From: Defluviitalea raffinosedens | GTDB taxonomy: Bacteria > Bacillota > Clostridia > Lachnospirales > Defluviitaleaceae | DNA: 64,000 nt | Direction of reading: 5' to 3' | NCBI RefSeq assembly: GCF_016908775.1 | Contig: NZ_JAFBEP010000014.1 | Location: forward strand, 1 to 64,000 | In this document: in pieces, positions 15,880 through 26,013 of the stretch | Layout of the letters: every line of letters begins with the position of its first letter | Position numbering within the stretch: position 1 is the stretch's first letter | Notes under the pieces: generated by a model | Told to the model about the DNA's origin: nothing | Database searches by the model: none | The model's input: the letters and a program-made list of their open reading frames with translations, nothing else | Position numbers and translations under genes: made by a program

Positions 15880-17362
15880 GCATTTTCCTAAAAATAAAAT
15901 ACGAACAAGACTTATTCTCTGTTTTTTAATCACTACTACCCTTATGGGAATAACCAATATCTATGTATATATGAATGTTAATACCATTATGAAAAAGGTA
16001 GACACCATTTATGTCAGTAATATTAATTTAAATGAACTGTCTACCCTTTTAAATAATGTAGAGAGTAGCATAGAAGCATATCTTTTGACGAATAGCAGCG
16101 ATAATTTAGCCTCCTATTTTAATAACTTTGAGAAGTTAAAGTTAAAATCAGAAGAATTAAATTCAAAAATAATAGATGATGAAACGGCACTTCTCGAAAA
16201 AAATATCAAATCTATGATCGAAACTTATATGGACGTAACGGATAAGGCCGTAAAAGAAAAAAGAGCAAGAAATGTAAACAGGTATGCTCTAAGTTATAAA
16301 GAAGCTGTAAAACTATATGGCTATATCAATGAGTATATTACAAAATTAAATAATATAAGGTTCCAAAATAATACAAAGCAGTATATTGTAGCGGCTTCAA
16401 ATTTAAAATACATAGAGTTTTTAAATTTTACTATTATCATTTTGACTATAGTACTTAATATTATTTTAATCTTACTTATTACATATAAGATTACAAAGCC
16501 CATTATAGAATTGTCCAATGCTGCTGACAGGATTGCAGAGGGAAATTTTGATGTTCGTGAGGTAAGAGTGGAGTCTGATGATGAAATCGGGGTAATGGCT
16601 TTAGCCTTTAATACTATGGTAAAGAGCATAAAAAATTATATCTCAGAAATTCAGCAGAAAGCGGAATTAGAGGGAAAATTAAAAGAACAGGAACTCCAGA
16701 ATTTATCTATGAAAACCTATCTGAAGGAAGCACAGTTAAGAAGTTTTCAGTCTCAGATAGATCCCCATTTTTTATATAATACTTTGAATGCAGGCGTGCA
16801 ATTAGCCATTATGGAGGAAGCAGACAGAACAGGAGAATTTATTGAAAATGTTGCAGAGCTGTTTAGGTATACCACCAGAAAGTCGGGGAAAACAGCCACT
16901 CTTGGAGAAGAAATTAATCATGTGGAAAATTATATATATATTTTAAAGACAAGATTTTCCAGTAGGCTAAAATATGAAAAAGAGATCGATGAAAGTCTTT
17001 ATAATTTGGTTTTGCCCAGTATGCTGCTTCAACCTATAGTGGAAAATGCTTTTGTCCATGGCTTAGACCAGCTGGGTGCAGGAAATACAATAAAAATTAC
17101 AGTAAAAAGGAAAGTAGACAGGGCGGAAATTTGTATTAGTGATAATGGAACAGGCATGAGTGAAGAAGAAATTCAAAAGGTAATGAATAAGCGATGGGAT
17201 GAAAAAGCAGAAGGGGGAATAGGGATTTCTAATGTTATTAATAGGATCAGTTTGTTTTATGGTGCAGCTGATTTATTTGAGATCAAAAGTGAAGGCAAGG
17301 GCAAAGGCACTCAGATGTATATTTACATTCCATTAGATGGGGAGGGGGAAAAACTTGCATAA
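15866..17362 (+). CDS. LytS/YesM-type sensor histidine kinase
   Basis: A 498-residue kinase: membrane helix 1 (about 14-36), an extracytoplasmic helical domain (37-182), membrane helix 2 (183-207), HAMP (208-260), the His-kinase box QIDPHFLYNTLN with phosphoacceptor H301, an N box LLQPIVENAFVHG and a glycine-rich lid GGIGISNVINR. ATG 15866 lies inside the sensor gene, overlapping its end by 14 bp with AGGAG at 15851. The earlier in-frame start at 15776 would run through that gene. The extracytoplasmic domain probably docks on the binding-protein sensor, and the kinase phosphorylates the regulator encoded next. Confidence 0.9.
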   Translation: MEKSKHFPKNKIRTRLILCFLITTTLMGITNIYVYMNVNTIMKKVDTIYVSNINLNELSTLLNNVESSIEAYLLTNSSDNLASYFNNFEKLKLKSEELNSKIIDDETALLEKNIKSMIETYMDVTDKAVKEKRARNVNRYALSYKEAVKLYGYINEYITKLNNIRFQNNTKQYIVAASNLKYIEFLNFTIIILTIVLNIILILLITYKITKPIIELSNAADRIAEGNFDVREVRVESDDEIGVMALAFNTMVKSIKNYISEIQQKAELEGKLKEQELQNLSMKTYLKEAQLRSFQSQIDPHFLYNTLNAGVQLAIMEEADRTGEFIENVAELFRYTTRKSGKTATLGEEINHVENYIYILKTRFSSRLKYEKEIDESLYNLVLPSMLLQPIVENAFVHGLDQLGAGNTIKITVKRKVDRAEICISDNGTGMSEEEIQKVMNKRWDEKAEGGIGISNVINRISLFYGAADLFEIKSEGKGKGTQMYIYIPLDGEGEKLA

Positions 17363-18968
17363 AATATTGATTGCAGATGATGAGCAAATTGTTTTAGATT
17401 CGCTTCAATTTGTTATAGGGAAAAATTTCAAGGATGCAGAAATTGTATCCAGTGTGTACTCAGGAAAAGAAGCTATAGAAGATGCTGATAAGTATAGGCC
17501 TGATATTGTTATTATGGATATAAAGATGCCAGGAATTAATGGAATAGAAGCAATTGAAGAAATTAAAAAAAGTAATCCGGATACAAAATTTATATTGCTT
17601 ACAGCTTTTGATAAATTCGATTATGCAAAGCAAGCGATTAATCTTGGAGTTTCTGAATATCTTTTAAAACCAGTCAATAAAACTAAAATTGTTCAGACTT
17701 TAAAGAAGGTAATGGATGAGATAGATTTGGAAAGAGAGAAAAAGAATAAAGAATTAGAAATTCGTGAAAAGATGGAAATCATTCTTCCTATGCTTGAAAA
17801 TGGTTTTATATATTCCGTTATATTTCCTGATGATCATAGTACTGAAATCATGAACTATAAAACCCTCATGGGCATTCATTCAGGAGGGTACATCATGACT
17901 ATTGAACTGGGAGAAGCCAGTGGAGACAGAATGAATAATAAAATAGGAGTCAGTGTTAAGGCTCATCAATTCTATTCTTTTATAAGAGATACTCTAAAAT
18001 CTATAACGGATTGCATTGTAGGAGCCATGATGCTTAACCGGATAGTAGTTTTTATACCCTATGATGAAAAAGAAAATGAGTATTCAGAGAGACTATATTC
18101 TCTTGAACTTGGAGAATTAATTTACAAAAAATTAAATGAAAAAATAAAAGATATTGATTTTAAAATAGGAATAGGTTCGAATTATAAAGATCTAACGATG
18201 CTTTCCAACTCCTACAACGAATCTTTACAGGCTATAAAAAGTATGAATGATGTAGGGATAATGCATTTTAAAGATATTCCGGAAATTCATGAACTTATAG
18301 ATCATAATTTGCTTTTGCTGGAAAAACAATTGGGAGAAAAAATCATCCAGGGAGATATTCCTGGAGGCATAAAGATATTTAATGATTTTTTTAATCGCTT
18401 AACCATCCTCTACGGTAATAGCCCTTTAACCATTAAAAATAAGGTTTTAGAGCAGATTTTTAAAGTGAGTCATTATATTCAAAATAATAATCAAGAGAAT
18501 ATGATTCAGAATAACAGAAATTATTTTGAAGAGATATTATCTATAGAAGACTATGAAGAAATCAGACAATGGAGTATTGGACAGATCACTTTTATTTCTG
18601 AAGAGATTAAGAGGATGAAAGAAAATAAAATAAGTGATGTAACCAGAAAAGCAAAAGCATTTATTAATGAAAATTTTGCGAAAGATATAAAACTTGAAGA
18701 TGTATCAAAGGCGGTAAATATAAGCCCATATTATTTCAGCAAGTTATTTAAAGAAGAAACAGGGGAAAATTTCATTGATTATCTTACCAGCGTAAGAATT
18801 AGACATGCATGTAATCAGTTTAAAAATAAAGAGATCAGTATTAAGGAAGTATCTTATGACTGTGGATATAGCGATCCTAATTACTTTTGCCGTATATTCA
18901 AAAAAGTTACAGGCCTTACTCCTACGGAGTATAAGGAACGTAATGGGAGTTGGTTATATGAAGACTAA
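17355..18968 (+). CDS. YesN-type AraC response regulator
   Basis: A 537-residue regulator. The receiver domain (1-120) has the acidic pair D8/D9, phosphoacceptor D55 in MDIKMPG, T82 and K104. The middle (about 150-420) is the weakly conserved YesN linker. The end (about 440-537) has two AraC helix-turn-helix units finishing with DCGYSDPNYFCRIFKKVTGLTPTEYK. TTG 17355 is preferred because a G-rich SD (17338-17347) precedes it by 8 bases; the ATG at 17337 sits before that SD. The gene overlaps the kinase stop by 8 bp. It likely activates the xylF promoter around 20100. Confidence 0.88.
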   Translation: MHKILIADDEQIVLDSLQFVIGKNFKDAEIVSSVYSGKEAIEDADKYRPDIVIMDIKMPGINGIEAIEEIKKSNPDTKFILLTAFDKFDYAKQAINLGVSEYLLKPVNKTKIVQTLKKVMDEIDLEREKKNKELEIREKMEIILPMLENGFIYSVIFPDDHSTEIMNYKTLMGIHSGGYIMTIELGEASGDRMNNKIGVSVKAHQFYSFIRDTLKSITDCIVGAMMLNRIVVFIPYDEKENEYSERLYSLELGELIYKKLNEKIKDIDFKIGIGSNYKDLTMLSNSYNESLQAIKSMNDVGIMHFKDIPEIHELIDHNLLLLEKQLGEKIIQGDIPGGIKIFNDFFNRLTILYGNSPLTIKNKVLEQIFKVSHYIQNNNQENMIQNNRNYFEEILSIEDYEEIRQWSIGQITFISEEIKRMKENKISDVTRKAKAFINENFAKDIKLEDVSKAVNISPYYFSKLFKEETGENFIDYLTSVRIRHACNQFKNKEISIKEVSYDCGYSDPNYFCRIFKKVTGLTPTEYKERNGSWLYED

Positions 18969-20019
18969 GATTATGTTAACCAGTATACTTGTTTTAAACA
19001 TGGTTATTTTATGCAGCTGTCAAAAAAAGTTGGAGCCTGTAAAAGAATTATCTCATGAATCTGATAAAATCACTATAGGATTTTCCATGGATTCTTTTAT
19101 GATTGAAAGATGGCAAAGAGACCGGGATATTTTTGTATCCAGAGCGAATGAACTTGGAGCAGAGGTTATAGTACAGACTGCGGGAGGGGATCTGGACGAA
19201 CAGATCAAGCAAATCGAGTATTTAATCAATAAAAATGTAGATGTTTTGGTTATTGTACCACGAGATGCCAATGGCTTGGGGACAGTGGTAAATGAAGCGA
19301 GGAAAAAAGGAATTAAAGTGATTTCTTATGACCGATTGATTAAGGGGGTTCCTCTGGATTTATACATATCTTTTGATAATGAACTGGTTGGAGAATTAAT
19401 AGCTGATACTTTAGTGAGTCATGTGCCACAGGGAAATTATGTAATTTTTAATGGCCCCGAAAGTGACAATAATGTTTCTTTACTAAGGAAAGGGTACTAT
19501 AATGTTTTAAATCCTAAAATTCAGTCAGGAGATATTATCGTTACTCATGAATATTGGACACCCAATTGGGAACCTGAGCAAGCTGGCTATAAAATGGAAG
19601 AACTTTTAAGAAACCAAGAAAAGATCGATGCGATTATAGCAGGAAACGATTCTATTGCAACGATGCTCATTAGATTATTATCAGAAAATAGAATGGCTGG
19701 TAAAGTTGCAGTTGGCGGACAAGATGCGGAAGTGTCAGCATGCCAAAGAATTGTTGAAGGGACACAGCTTATGACAGTGTATAAACCTATTGATAAATTG
19801 GCAAGATTATCGGCAGAACTTGCAGTGCAGTTAGCGAAAGGAGAAGAAATTATTGTAAACAACGTATATGAGGATGGAGAGTATTCGATCCCATACTATG
19901 AAATTATGCCGATTGCAGTGACAAAGGAAAATATGATGGACACAGTCATTAAAGATGGATTTCAAAGGTTAGAATCAGTATACCAAAACATACCACCCAA
20001 ACAGTGGCCTAAGAATTAA
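18958..20019 (+). CDS. XylF-like sugar-binding lipoprotein (extra copy)
   Basis: The 353-residue protein has a lipoprotein signal peptide (lipobox VILCSC, residues about 16-21). Its XylF/ChvE-like binding fold includes ITIGFSMDSFMIERWQRDRD, DVLVIVPRDANG, GIKVISYDRLI, DLYISFDNELVGE and AVGGQDAE. ATG 18958 overlaps the regulator stop by 11 bp and has GGGAG at 18944-18948. It is a clear paralogue of the product of 20192-21286, yet belongs to the sensor operon and is followed by a terminator. It might feed the sensor complex, or be a low-level scavenging subunit for the transporter. Confidence 0.85.
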   Translation: MKTKIMLTSILVLNMVILCSCQKKLEPVKELSHESDKITIGFSMDSFMIERWQRDRDIFVSRANELGAEVIVQTAGGDLDEQIKQIEYLINKNVDVLVIVPRDANGLGTVVNEARKKGIKVISYDRLIKGVPLDLYISFDNELVGELIADTLVSHVPQGNYVIFNGPESDNNVSLLRKGYYNVLNPKIQSGDIIVTHEYWTPNWEPEQAGYKMEELLRNQEKIDAIIAGNDSIATMLIRLLSENRMAGKVAVGGQDAEVSACQRIVEGTQLMTVYKPIDKLARLSAELAVQLAKGEEIIVNNVYEDGEYSIPYYEIMPIAVTKENMMDTVIKDGFQRLESVYQNIPPKQWPKN

Positions 20020-20042
20020 TCGCCTTTATAGGCGATTTTTTT
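20018..20042 (+). terminator. Terminator between sensor operon and xylFGH
   Basis: AATCGCC (20018-20024) pairs with GGCGATT (20031-20037), followed by T residues. It separates the sensor operon from the transporter genes, whose own promoter must lie in 20043-20177. That stretch is AT-rich, with no clear -35 element, as expected of an activator-dependent promoter. Confidence 0.85.
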
Positions 20043-20191
20043 GTGCACAAAATAATACTATATCTAAAATATACCATTGTAACAATACTATATTTTATAG
20101 AATATTGCAAAAATCTCCAGATCGGGATGTGATATATTAATAATGTAATAAGGTCACAAAAGTGATCCAAAAATACAGGGAGGGGTTTATC

Positions 20192-21286
20192 GTGAAAAAA
20201 ATTAAAAAGTTATTAGGAGTTATGTTACTTTGTTTGATGGTAGTTTCATCATTTACAGGCTGTGGCAAAACAAATACAAGTTCTACCGCAGGAAATACGG
20301 GAGGAGAAACAGGGACTGTTGAGGAGTCACCTAAAGAAACTGCTGAAGGCAAAAAATTGGTAATAGGATTTTCGCTTCCAACACTTCAAGAGGAAAGATG
20401 GGCAAGAGACAAAGAAGCAATGGAAAATTACGCTAAATCAAAGGGGATTGAACTTTTAGTTCAGATCGCTGATATGGACGCTCAAAAACAGGCTAACCAA
20501 TGTGAAAACTTAATTTCTCAGGGAATAGATGTTTTAATATTGGCGCCTCATGATGCATCTTCAGCAGCAGCAATTGTTGAAAGTGCGAGAGCTTCCAATG
20601 TGCCAGTAATTTCCTATGACCGTCTTGTTATGGATACAGACCTTGATCTTTATATTTCTTTCGATAACGTAAAGGTAGGGGAAATCCAAGGAAAGTATTT
20701 AACAGAACATCTTGACAAAGGAAACATTGTATGGCTTGCAGGAGCACCTACAGATAACAATGCAAAACTTTTCAAGCAAGGAGCAGCAAAATACCTTCAA
20801 CCTAAAATCGACAGTGGAGATTATAAAGTAATTCTTGAACAAGATGTTATAGATTGGAAACCAGATAATGCTCTTAAGATTATGGAGCAGGCATTAACTT
20901 TGGCAAACAACGATATACAAGGGGTATTGGCTCCTAACGATGGTACAGCAGGTGGCTGCATCCAGGCAATGAATGCTCAGGGTATTACAGACAAAGTAGT
21001 GATCACAGGACAGGACGCAGAACTTGCAGCAGCACAAAGAATAGTAAATGGTGAACAAGATATGACAGTATTTAAAGATACAAGAAAACTTGCAACAGCG
21101 GCATTGGATGCAGCAATTACTATGGCAAGTGGTGGAAAAGTTGAAACCAACGGTGCTGTAACCAACAATAATAAAATGGATGTTCCATCTTTACTTCTTG
21201 AGCCAGTAGCCGTTGATAAAGATAATATTGACGAAATTTTAATCGACAGCGGTTATCTTAAGAGAGAAGATGTATATAAGAATTAA
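20192..21286 (+). CDS. xylF: D-xylose-type ABC transporter substrate-binding lipoprotein
   Basis: A 364-residue lipoprotein: signal peptide with lipobox SFTGC, a Ser/Thr/Glu linker, then the XylF fold (LVIGFSLPTLQEERWARDKE, DVLILAPHDASS, VPVISYDRLVM, DLYISFDNVKVGEIQG, VVITGQDAELAAAQRIVNGEQ). The matching pattern FSxxxxxxERWxRDxE and YDRL is characteristic of XylF rather than RbsB or MglB. GTG 20192 has GGGAGGGG upstream and gives a clean signal peptide. It delivers the sugar to the XylG/XylH genes that follow. Xylose is the likely substrate by family; arabinose or another pentose is possible. Confidence 0.85.
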   Translation: MKKIKKLLGVMLLCLMVVSSFTGCGKTNTSSTAGNTGGETGTVEESPKETAEGKKLVIGFSLPTLQEERWARDKEAMENYAKSKGIELLVQIADMDAQKQANQCENLISQGIDVLILAPHDASSAAAIVESARASNVPVISYDRLVMDTDLDLYISFDNVKVGEIQGKYLTEHLDKGNIVWLAGAPTDNNAKLFKQGAAKYLQPKIDSGDYKVILEQDVIDWKPDNALKIMEQALTLANNDIQGVLAPNDGTAGGCIQAMNAQGITDKVVITGQDAELAAAQRIVNGEQDMTVFKDTRKLATAALDAAITMASGGKVETNGAVTNNNKMDVPSLLLEPVAVDKDNIDEILIDSGYLKREDVYKN

Positions 21287-21355
21287 AGGCTAGACAAGAC
21301 ATAGAGGAACGGATTTAATCCTTCCTCTATGATTGTATTGAAAGCGGGGGATAAG

Positions 21356-22873
21356 ATGAGCGAGTACATTCTGGAAATGAACAATATAACAAAGGAATTC
21401 CCTGGAGTTAAAGCCCTGTCAAATGTTAATTTTAAGGTAAAAAAAGGTGAAATACATGCCTTGGTTGGAGAAAATGGAGCAGGCAAGTCAACGCTTATGA
21501 AGGTTTTAAGCGGAATTTATCCTGCAGGAACTTATGAAGGGGAAGTTATATTTAAAGGGCAAGTCCAAAGAATGTCTGGTATAAGAGACAGTGAAAAAAT
21601 AGGGATTGCAATCATATATCAGGAATTAGCCCTGGTTAAGCAGATGAGTATTGCAGAGAATATATTTTTAGGAAATGAAATTATTAAAAAAGGTTTCATT
21701 GATTATGATGAGACTTATAGAAGAACGGCTGAAATATTAAAAGAAGTTCATTTAGATTTAAATCCGGCTACCAAGGTACTGAATCTTGGGGTTGGACAGC
21801 AGCAATTGGTTGAAATAGCAAAAGCAATTTCAAAAAATGCAGATTTACTAATTTTGGATGAGCCTTCTGCCGCATTGACTGAGCGAGAGACAGAGAATTT
21901 ATTAGAGATTTTAAAAGATTTGAAATCAAAAGGGGTTACCTGTATATATATTTCCCACAAACTCAATGAAATTTTTGAAATCAGCGATACGATTACAGTA
22001 TTAAGAGATGGAAAAACCGTTGCAACGATTCCTACAAATGAGATGAATGAAGATCAATTAATTGCGATGATGGTAGGCCGTGAAATCTCAGATAGATTTC
22101 CAAGAAAAGAGCATACGCCACAGGAAGTGGTGCTTGAAGTTAAAAATTGGACAGTACAGAATCCGGAAATTCCTGAAAAAGAAATTATTAAAAATGTTAG
22201 CTTTAAAGTCAGAAAAGGAGAAATTCTTGGAATAGCAGGACTTATGGGAGCAGGAAGAACAGAACTGGTTATGAGCCTTTTCGGGGCTTATGGTAAAAAT
22301 GTAAAGGGCGAAATATTTTTAAATGGTACGAAACTGAACATTAAAAAACCAAAGGATGCTATTAAAGCCGGTATAGGATATGTATCAGAAGATAGAAAAA
22401 AATACGGTCTTGTATTAGGGCAAGATGTTAAATCTAATTCCTCTCTGGCATCATTGGATCGCCTGGTAAATCGTGGAATAGTTAATGATAATGAAATTAT
22501 CAGACAAACCAATAAATATGTAGATGATTTAAACATTAAGACGCCTTCGATTGAGCAGAAAGTTAACAATCTAAGTGGTGGAAATCAACAGAAAGTTGTC
22601 CTTTCAAAATGGCTTATGACAGAGCCTAAAGTACTTATTCTTGATGAACCTACAAGGGGAATCGATGTGGGTGCCAAGTATGAAATTTATAATATAATGA
22701 ACGATCTGGTAGACCGTGGTGTTTGTATTATTATGATATCGTCAGAACTTCCGGAAGTTTTAGGTATGAGCGACAGAATTTTGATCATGCATGAGGGAGA
22801 AATACGCGGTGAATTAGATTATAAAGAGGCGACTCAGGAAAAAGTTATGTATTATGCGACAGGAGGGAAATAA
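21356..22873 (+). CDS. xylG: Sugar ABC transporter ATPase (two nucleotide-binding domains)
   Basis: The 505-residue protein has two tandem ABC domains, as in XylG/MglA/RbsA. The first has Walker A GENGAGKST (38-46), the unusual signature LGVGQQQ and Walker B LLILDEPSAAL. The second has the degenerate Walker A GLMGAGRTE typical of this class, a good LSGGNQQKVVLSKWL signature and LILDEPTRGID. It drives import through the neighbouring permease. ATG 21356 is preferred, with GCGGGGG about 8 bases upstream. It is followed by xylH after 2 bp. Confidence 0.9.
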   Translation: MSEYILEMNNITKEFPGVKALSNVNFKVKKGEIHALVGENGAGKSTLMKVLSGIYPAGTYEGEVIFKGQVQRMSGIRDSEKIGIAIIYQELALVKQMSIAENIFLGNEIIKKGFIDYDETYRRTAEILKEVHLDLNPATKVLNLGVGQQQLVEIAKAISKNADLLILDEPSAALTERETENLLEILKDLKSKGVTCIYISHKLNEIFEISDTITVLRDGKTVATIPTNEMNEDQLIAMMVGREISDRFPRKEHTPQEVVLEVKNWTVQNPEIPEKEIIKNVSFKVRKGEILGIAGLMGAGRTELVMSLFGAYGKNVKGEIFLNGTKLNIKKPKDAIKAGIGYVSEDRKKYGLVLGQDVKSNSSLASLDRLVNRGIVNDNEIIRQTNKYVDDLNIKTPSIEQKVNNLSGGNQQKVVLSKWLMTEPKVLILDEPTRGIDVGAKYEIYNIMNDLVDRGVCIIMISSELPEVLGMSDRILIMHEGEIRGELDYKEATQEKVMYYATGGK

Positions 22874-22875
22874 CT

Positions 22876-24075
22876 ATGACAGAACCAGCAATCAATACAA
22901 GTAGTTTATCAATAGAAACCATTAAAAAATCTTTAAAAATTAATATAAGGCAATTTTCGATGATTATCGCTCTTTTAGCCATATGGATTATATTTCAAAT
23001 ATTAACCGGCGGTATTTTTATAAGTGCAAGAAACTTATCCAATCTATTTTTGCAAAGTGCTGCTGTAGGTATTGCGGCCAGTGGTGTTGTATTAGTAATG
23101 GTGGCTGGGCATATTGATTTGTCCATAGGGTCAGTTGTAGGTTTTACCGGAGCAGTGACTGCAGTTTGTCTGGTTAATTTTAATATGTCTGTAGGCACGG
23201 CGCTGTTAATCACTCTTATCGTAGGGCTTATGATAGGGATATGGCATGGATTTTGGATCGCTTATAGAGGAGTACCAGCCTTTATTGTTACGCTTGCCAG
23301 CATGTTAATGTTTAGAGGAGCAATCATAGGAATTACAGGCTCTAAATCTATATCTCCCAACAATTCAACTTTTAAAGCAATCGGTCAGGGATATTTGCCT
23401 AAACTTAATGAAGGATTAAATTTCCACGATACTACAGCATTATTAGGAATCTTATTCATTATTGCTTATATAATATTAGAATTATATACAAGAAAGAAAA
23501 GACAAAAATATGGTTTTACAGTGCTTTCCAATTCTATGTTTATAGCAAAATTGATTGGTATGAGTATCGTGATTGCCGCTGTATTTTCTATAATGGTTTT
23601 ATACAGAGGAATTCCCTATGCGGTTTTACTTCTTCTTGTAGTGGTTATTATATTTACAATTATTTCTAACAAGACTGCGTTTGGCCGTTATGTATATGCT
23701 ATAGGTGGAAATAGGGAAGCGGCAAGGCTTTCTGGTATTGATATTAGAAAGACCAATATGATGATCTTTGTACTCATGGGACTTTTGTCTACAATTGCAG
23801 GAATTGTATATACCTCGCGATTAAATGCAGCTATAGTTGCAGCGGGACAGAACTTTGAAATGGATTGTATCGCAGCAGCTATTATCGGCGGAACCAGTAC
23901 TTTAGGCGGAGAAGGAACAATTCCAGGAGCAATTATTGGAGCTTTAGTTATGGCAAGTCTTGATAATGGAATGAGTCTTATGAATCTCGGATCTTTTGAA
24001 CAATATTTGGTAAAAGGACTTGTGCTTTTAATAGCTGTATGGTTTGATATAGCTACAAGAAAGAAAGCTGCTTAA
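22876..24075 (+). CDS. xylH: Sugar ABC transporter permease
   Basis: A 399-residue permease with about ten hydrophobic segments. It has the branched-chain/ribose permease signature (VLVMVAGHIDLSIGSVVGFTGAV) and the GRYVYAIGGNREAARLSGI coupling loop, plus IIGGTSTLGGEGTIPGAIIGAL near the end. Its length near 400 and long middle loop fit XylH rather than RbsC (about 320). GGAGGG precedes ATG 22876. It is the last gene of xylFGH and is followed by a terminator. Confidence 0.9.
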   Translation: MTEPAINTSSLSIETIKKSLKINIRQFSMIIALLAIWIIFQILTGGIFISARNLSNLFLQSAAVGIAASGVVLVMVAGHIDLSIGSVVGFTGAVTAVCLVNFNMSVGTALLITLIVGLMIGIWHGFWIAYRGVPAFIVTLASMLMFRGAIIGITGSKSISPNNSTFKAIGQGYLPKLNEGLNFHDTTALLGILFIIAYIILELYTRKKRQKYGFTVLSNSMFIAKLIGMSIVIAAVFSIMVLYRGIPYAVLLLLVVVIIFTIISNKTAFGRYVYAIGGNREAARLSGIDIRKTNMMIFVLMGLLSTIAGIVYTSRLNAAIVAAGQNFEMDCIAAAIIGGTSTLGGEGTIPGAIIGALVMASLDNGMSLMNLGSFEQYLVKGLVLLIAVWFDIATRKKAA

Positions 24076-24096
24076 TTAAATTCAGGTAAGACTTTG

Positions 24097-24128
24097 ACAC
24101 CTACCGTTTGATCGGTAGGTGTATTTGT
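24097..24128 (+). terminator. Terminator after xylH
   Basis: ACACCTACCG (24097-24106) pairs with CGGTAGGTGT (24113-24122), then ATTTG. Confidence 0.75.
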
Positions 24129-24153
24129 AAACAAGATTTTGGAGGAATATTTT

Positions 24154-25854
24154 ATGAAGAAAGTAGAAAGTGAAAGTATCAAGGGGATATCTATAAAAGG
24201 GAAGCTTTTAATTACTTTCTTTTCTCTTGTTACTGTTCTTGGCAGTGTATCCGTTATTCTTCTGCTTACAGTCAATCATTTCAACAATCAATACAATCGC
24301 ATTCTTGATAATATATTATTGGCCAATACTATTCCTGAAATATTAAATATACTTCCAGGTTCCCTTGAAGATTCATATAAAAACTATTCTGATTTCAGCG
24401 ATTCGAAGTATAAAGAAAATCTGGAATTAGTTAAAAAAAATATTGATATCATTGAAAACAATACAAATTCAGATAGAGTAAAGTACAATGTCGGTGCTAT
24501 TAAAGACCATCTTGCAACTATAGAAGAAAAGATAAAATCTGCAGAAGAAAATTTGCAGGATTCAGGTCTAGTACAGGAAAATATCAAATACATGCAAAAT
24601 CTTATAGCTTTTTTTATTGAACCAGAGAAAAATACCCTTATATCCAATGAATTAAAAAGCAGTGAACTTATCAAGGATCAAATAGAAAAGGAATACCGGT
24701 TAATCAGTATTATGGGTATTGTTGCGTTAATTTTATCAATTACCGGTTCAAGTATTGGGATTACAATAATTTCTGGTAATATTAATAAATCTATTAAAGA
24801 CATTGGTAATAATGCCAAAGCTATTGCAGAAGGGGATTTAACAGTCAACCCCCTGGTGATTCGCTCAAAGGATGAATTAAAAAGTCTGGCAGAAGCTTTT
24901 AATAACATGTTAAAAGGTATCAGAGGAATTATAGAAAAGGTAACTTCGGTTAGCGTCTATATATGTGAAATGTCTAATACCTTAAAAAATAATGTAGAAG
25001 AAAACAGCAGATCAGGAGAACTCCTTACTGCTTCTATGGAATCTGTGACAGGAGGAATTAAAGAACAAAAAAGAGAGGCACAGAATACAATGAATACGGT
25101 GAGTAAAATGTATGATGTGTCTCAAAAGATTTGTAACAGGGCAGAGGAGATTTTAGAAAATACTGCAGTCTCTGTAAGATTAGCATCCCAAGGGAATATT
25201 TGCATTCATAAGTTTGTAGAAAAGATTTCGAACATAAATAGTGTAATGGATAGCACCCTAAAAATCTCAGAAGAGCTTAAAGAGAGTTCAGATAAGATGA
25301 CTGGCATTATTAATACTATTTCAGAAATTGCAGACCAGACCAGTCTTTTAGCTCTGAATGCATCTATAGAGGCAGCCAGGGCAGGAGCAGCGGGGAAAGG
25401 ATTTGCAGTCGTTGCAGAAGAAGTTAGAAAACTTTCAGAGCAAACATCTAAGTCAACTCAGATGATTAAAGAATTAATTGATAATTTTCAAAATCACACA
25501 ATAGCTATAAATCGCAAAATGCATGAAAATATGAAAGAAATTGAAGAGGGGAATAAAATTACTTTAGAAGCAAAAGAATATTTTGATAAAATAGAGCAAG
25601 AAGATAAAATAGTCAATGGCAATATTGCAGATATAACTCGTGACATTAATGAATTTATGCAATCTATTGAAAAAGTTAAAAGCAGTATGAAAAATGTTCA
25701 GGAAGTCATAGATGTATCTGTACATGCCAGCAATGATATATATGCTGCTTTAACAGAGCAGCAAGCAAGTCTTATTGAAGTTACAGAATTAGCCACAGTC
25801 TTGGCAAGTTTAGGAGATCAATTAAATGAAGCAGTATGCAGGTTTAAAATTTAA
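24154..25854 (+). CDS. Methyl-accepting chemotaxis protein
   Basis: A 566-residue chemoreceptor: membrane helix 1 (about 18-40), a short helical sensory domain (about 45-180), membrane helix 2 (about 187-210), HAMP (about 211-265) and a signalling domain with the invariant hairpin tip ([20 protein letters not shown], read here as [20 protein letters not shown]), then [17 protein letters not shown] 24154 has GGAGG at 24141-24145. Its place right after xylFGH suggests it may report on the same sugar, perhaps through a binding lipoprotein. It has no obvious CheR-tethering pentapeptide at the C terminus. Confidence 0.9.
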   Translation: MKKVESESIKGISIKGKLLITFFSLVTVLGSVSVILLLTVNHFNNQYNRILDNILLANTIPEILNILPGSLEDSYKNYSDFSDSKYKENLELVKKNIDIIENNTNSDRVKYNVGAIKDHLATIEEKIKSAEENLQDSGLVQENIKYMQNLIAFFIEPEKNTLISNELKSSELIKDQIEKEYRLISIMGIVALILSITGSSIGITIISGNINKSIKDIGNNAKAIAEGDLTVNPLVIRSKDELKSLAEAFNNMLKGIRGIIEKVTSVSVYICEMSNTLKNNVEENSRSGELLTASMESVTGGIKEQKREAQNTMNTVSKMYDVSQKICNRAEEILENTAVSVRLASQGNICIHKFVEKISNINSVMDSTLKISEELKESSDKMTGIINTISEIADQTSLLALNASIEAARAGAAGKGFAVVAEEVRKLSEQTSKSTQMIKELIDNFQNHTIAINRKMHENMKEIEEGNKITLEAKEYFDKIEQEDKIVNGNIADITRDINEFMQSIEKVKSSMKNVQEVIDVSVHASNDIYAALTEQQASLIEVTELATVLASLGDQLNEAVCRFKI

Positions 25855-26013
25855 ATTTCATTCCATAATAAGGTGATAAGAAGTAATTGATGGAAGTCGT
25901 TGTTTGTAGTAGAATAGAGCCAAGTTTTTAGAGCGGATCGATGGTATGGCAATATGGTATAAGAAGGTGCATAAAGGAAAAGGGGTAGGAAGTAAGTTTT
26001 AAGGAGGAAGCAT

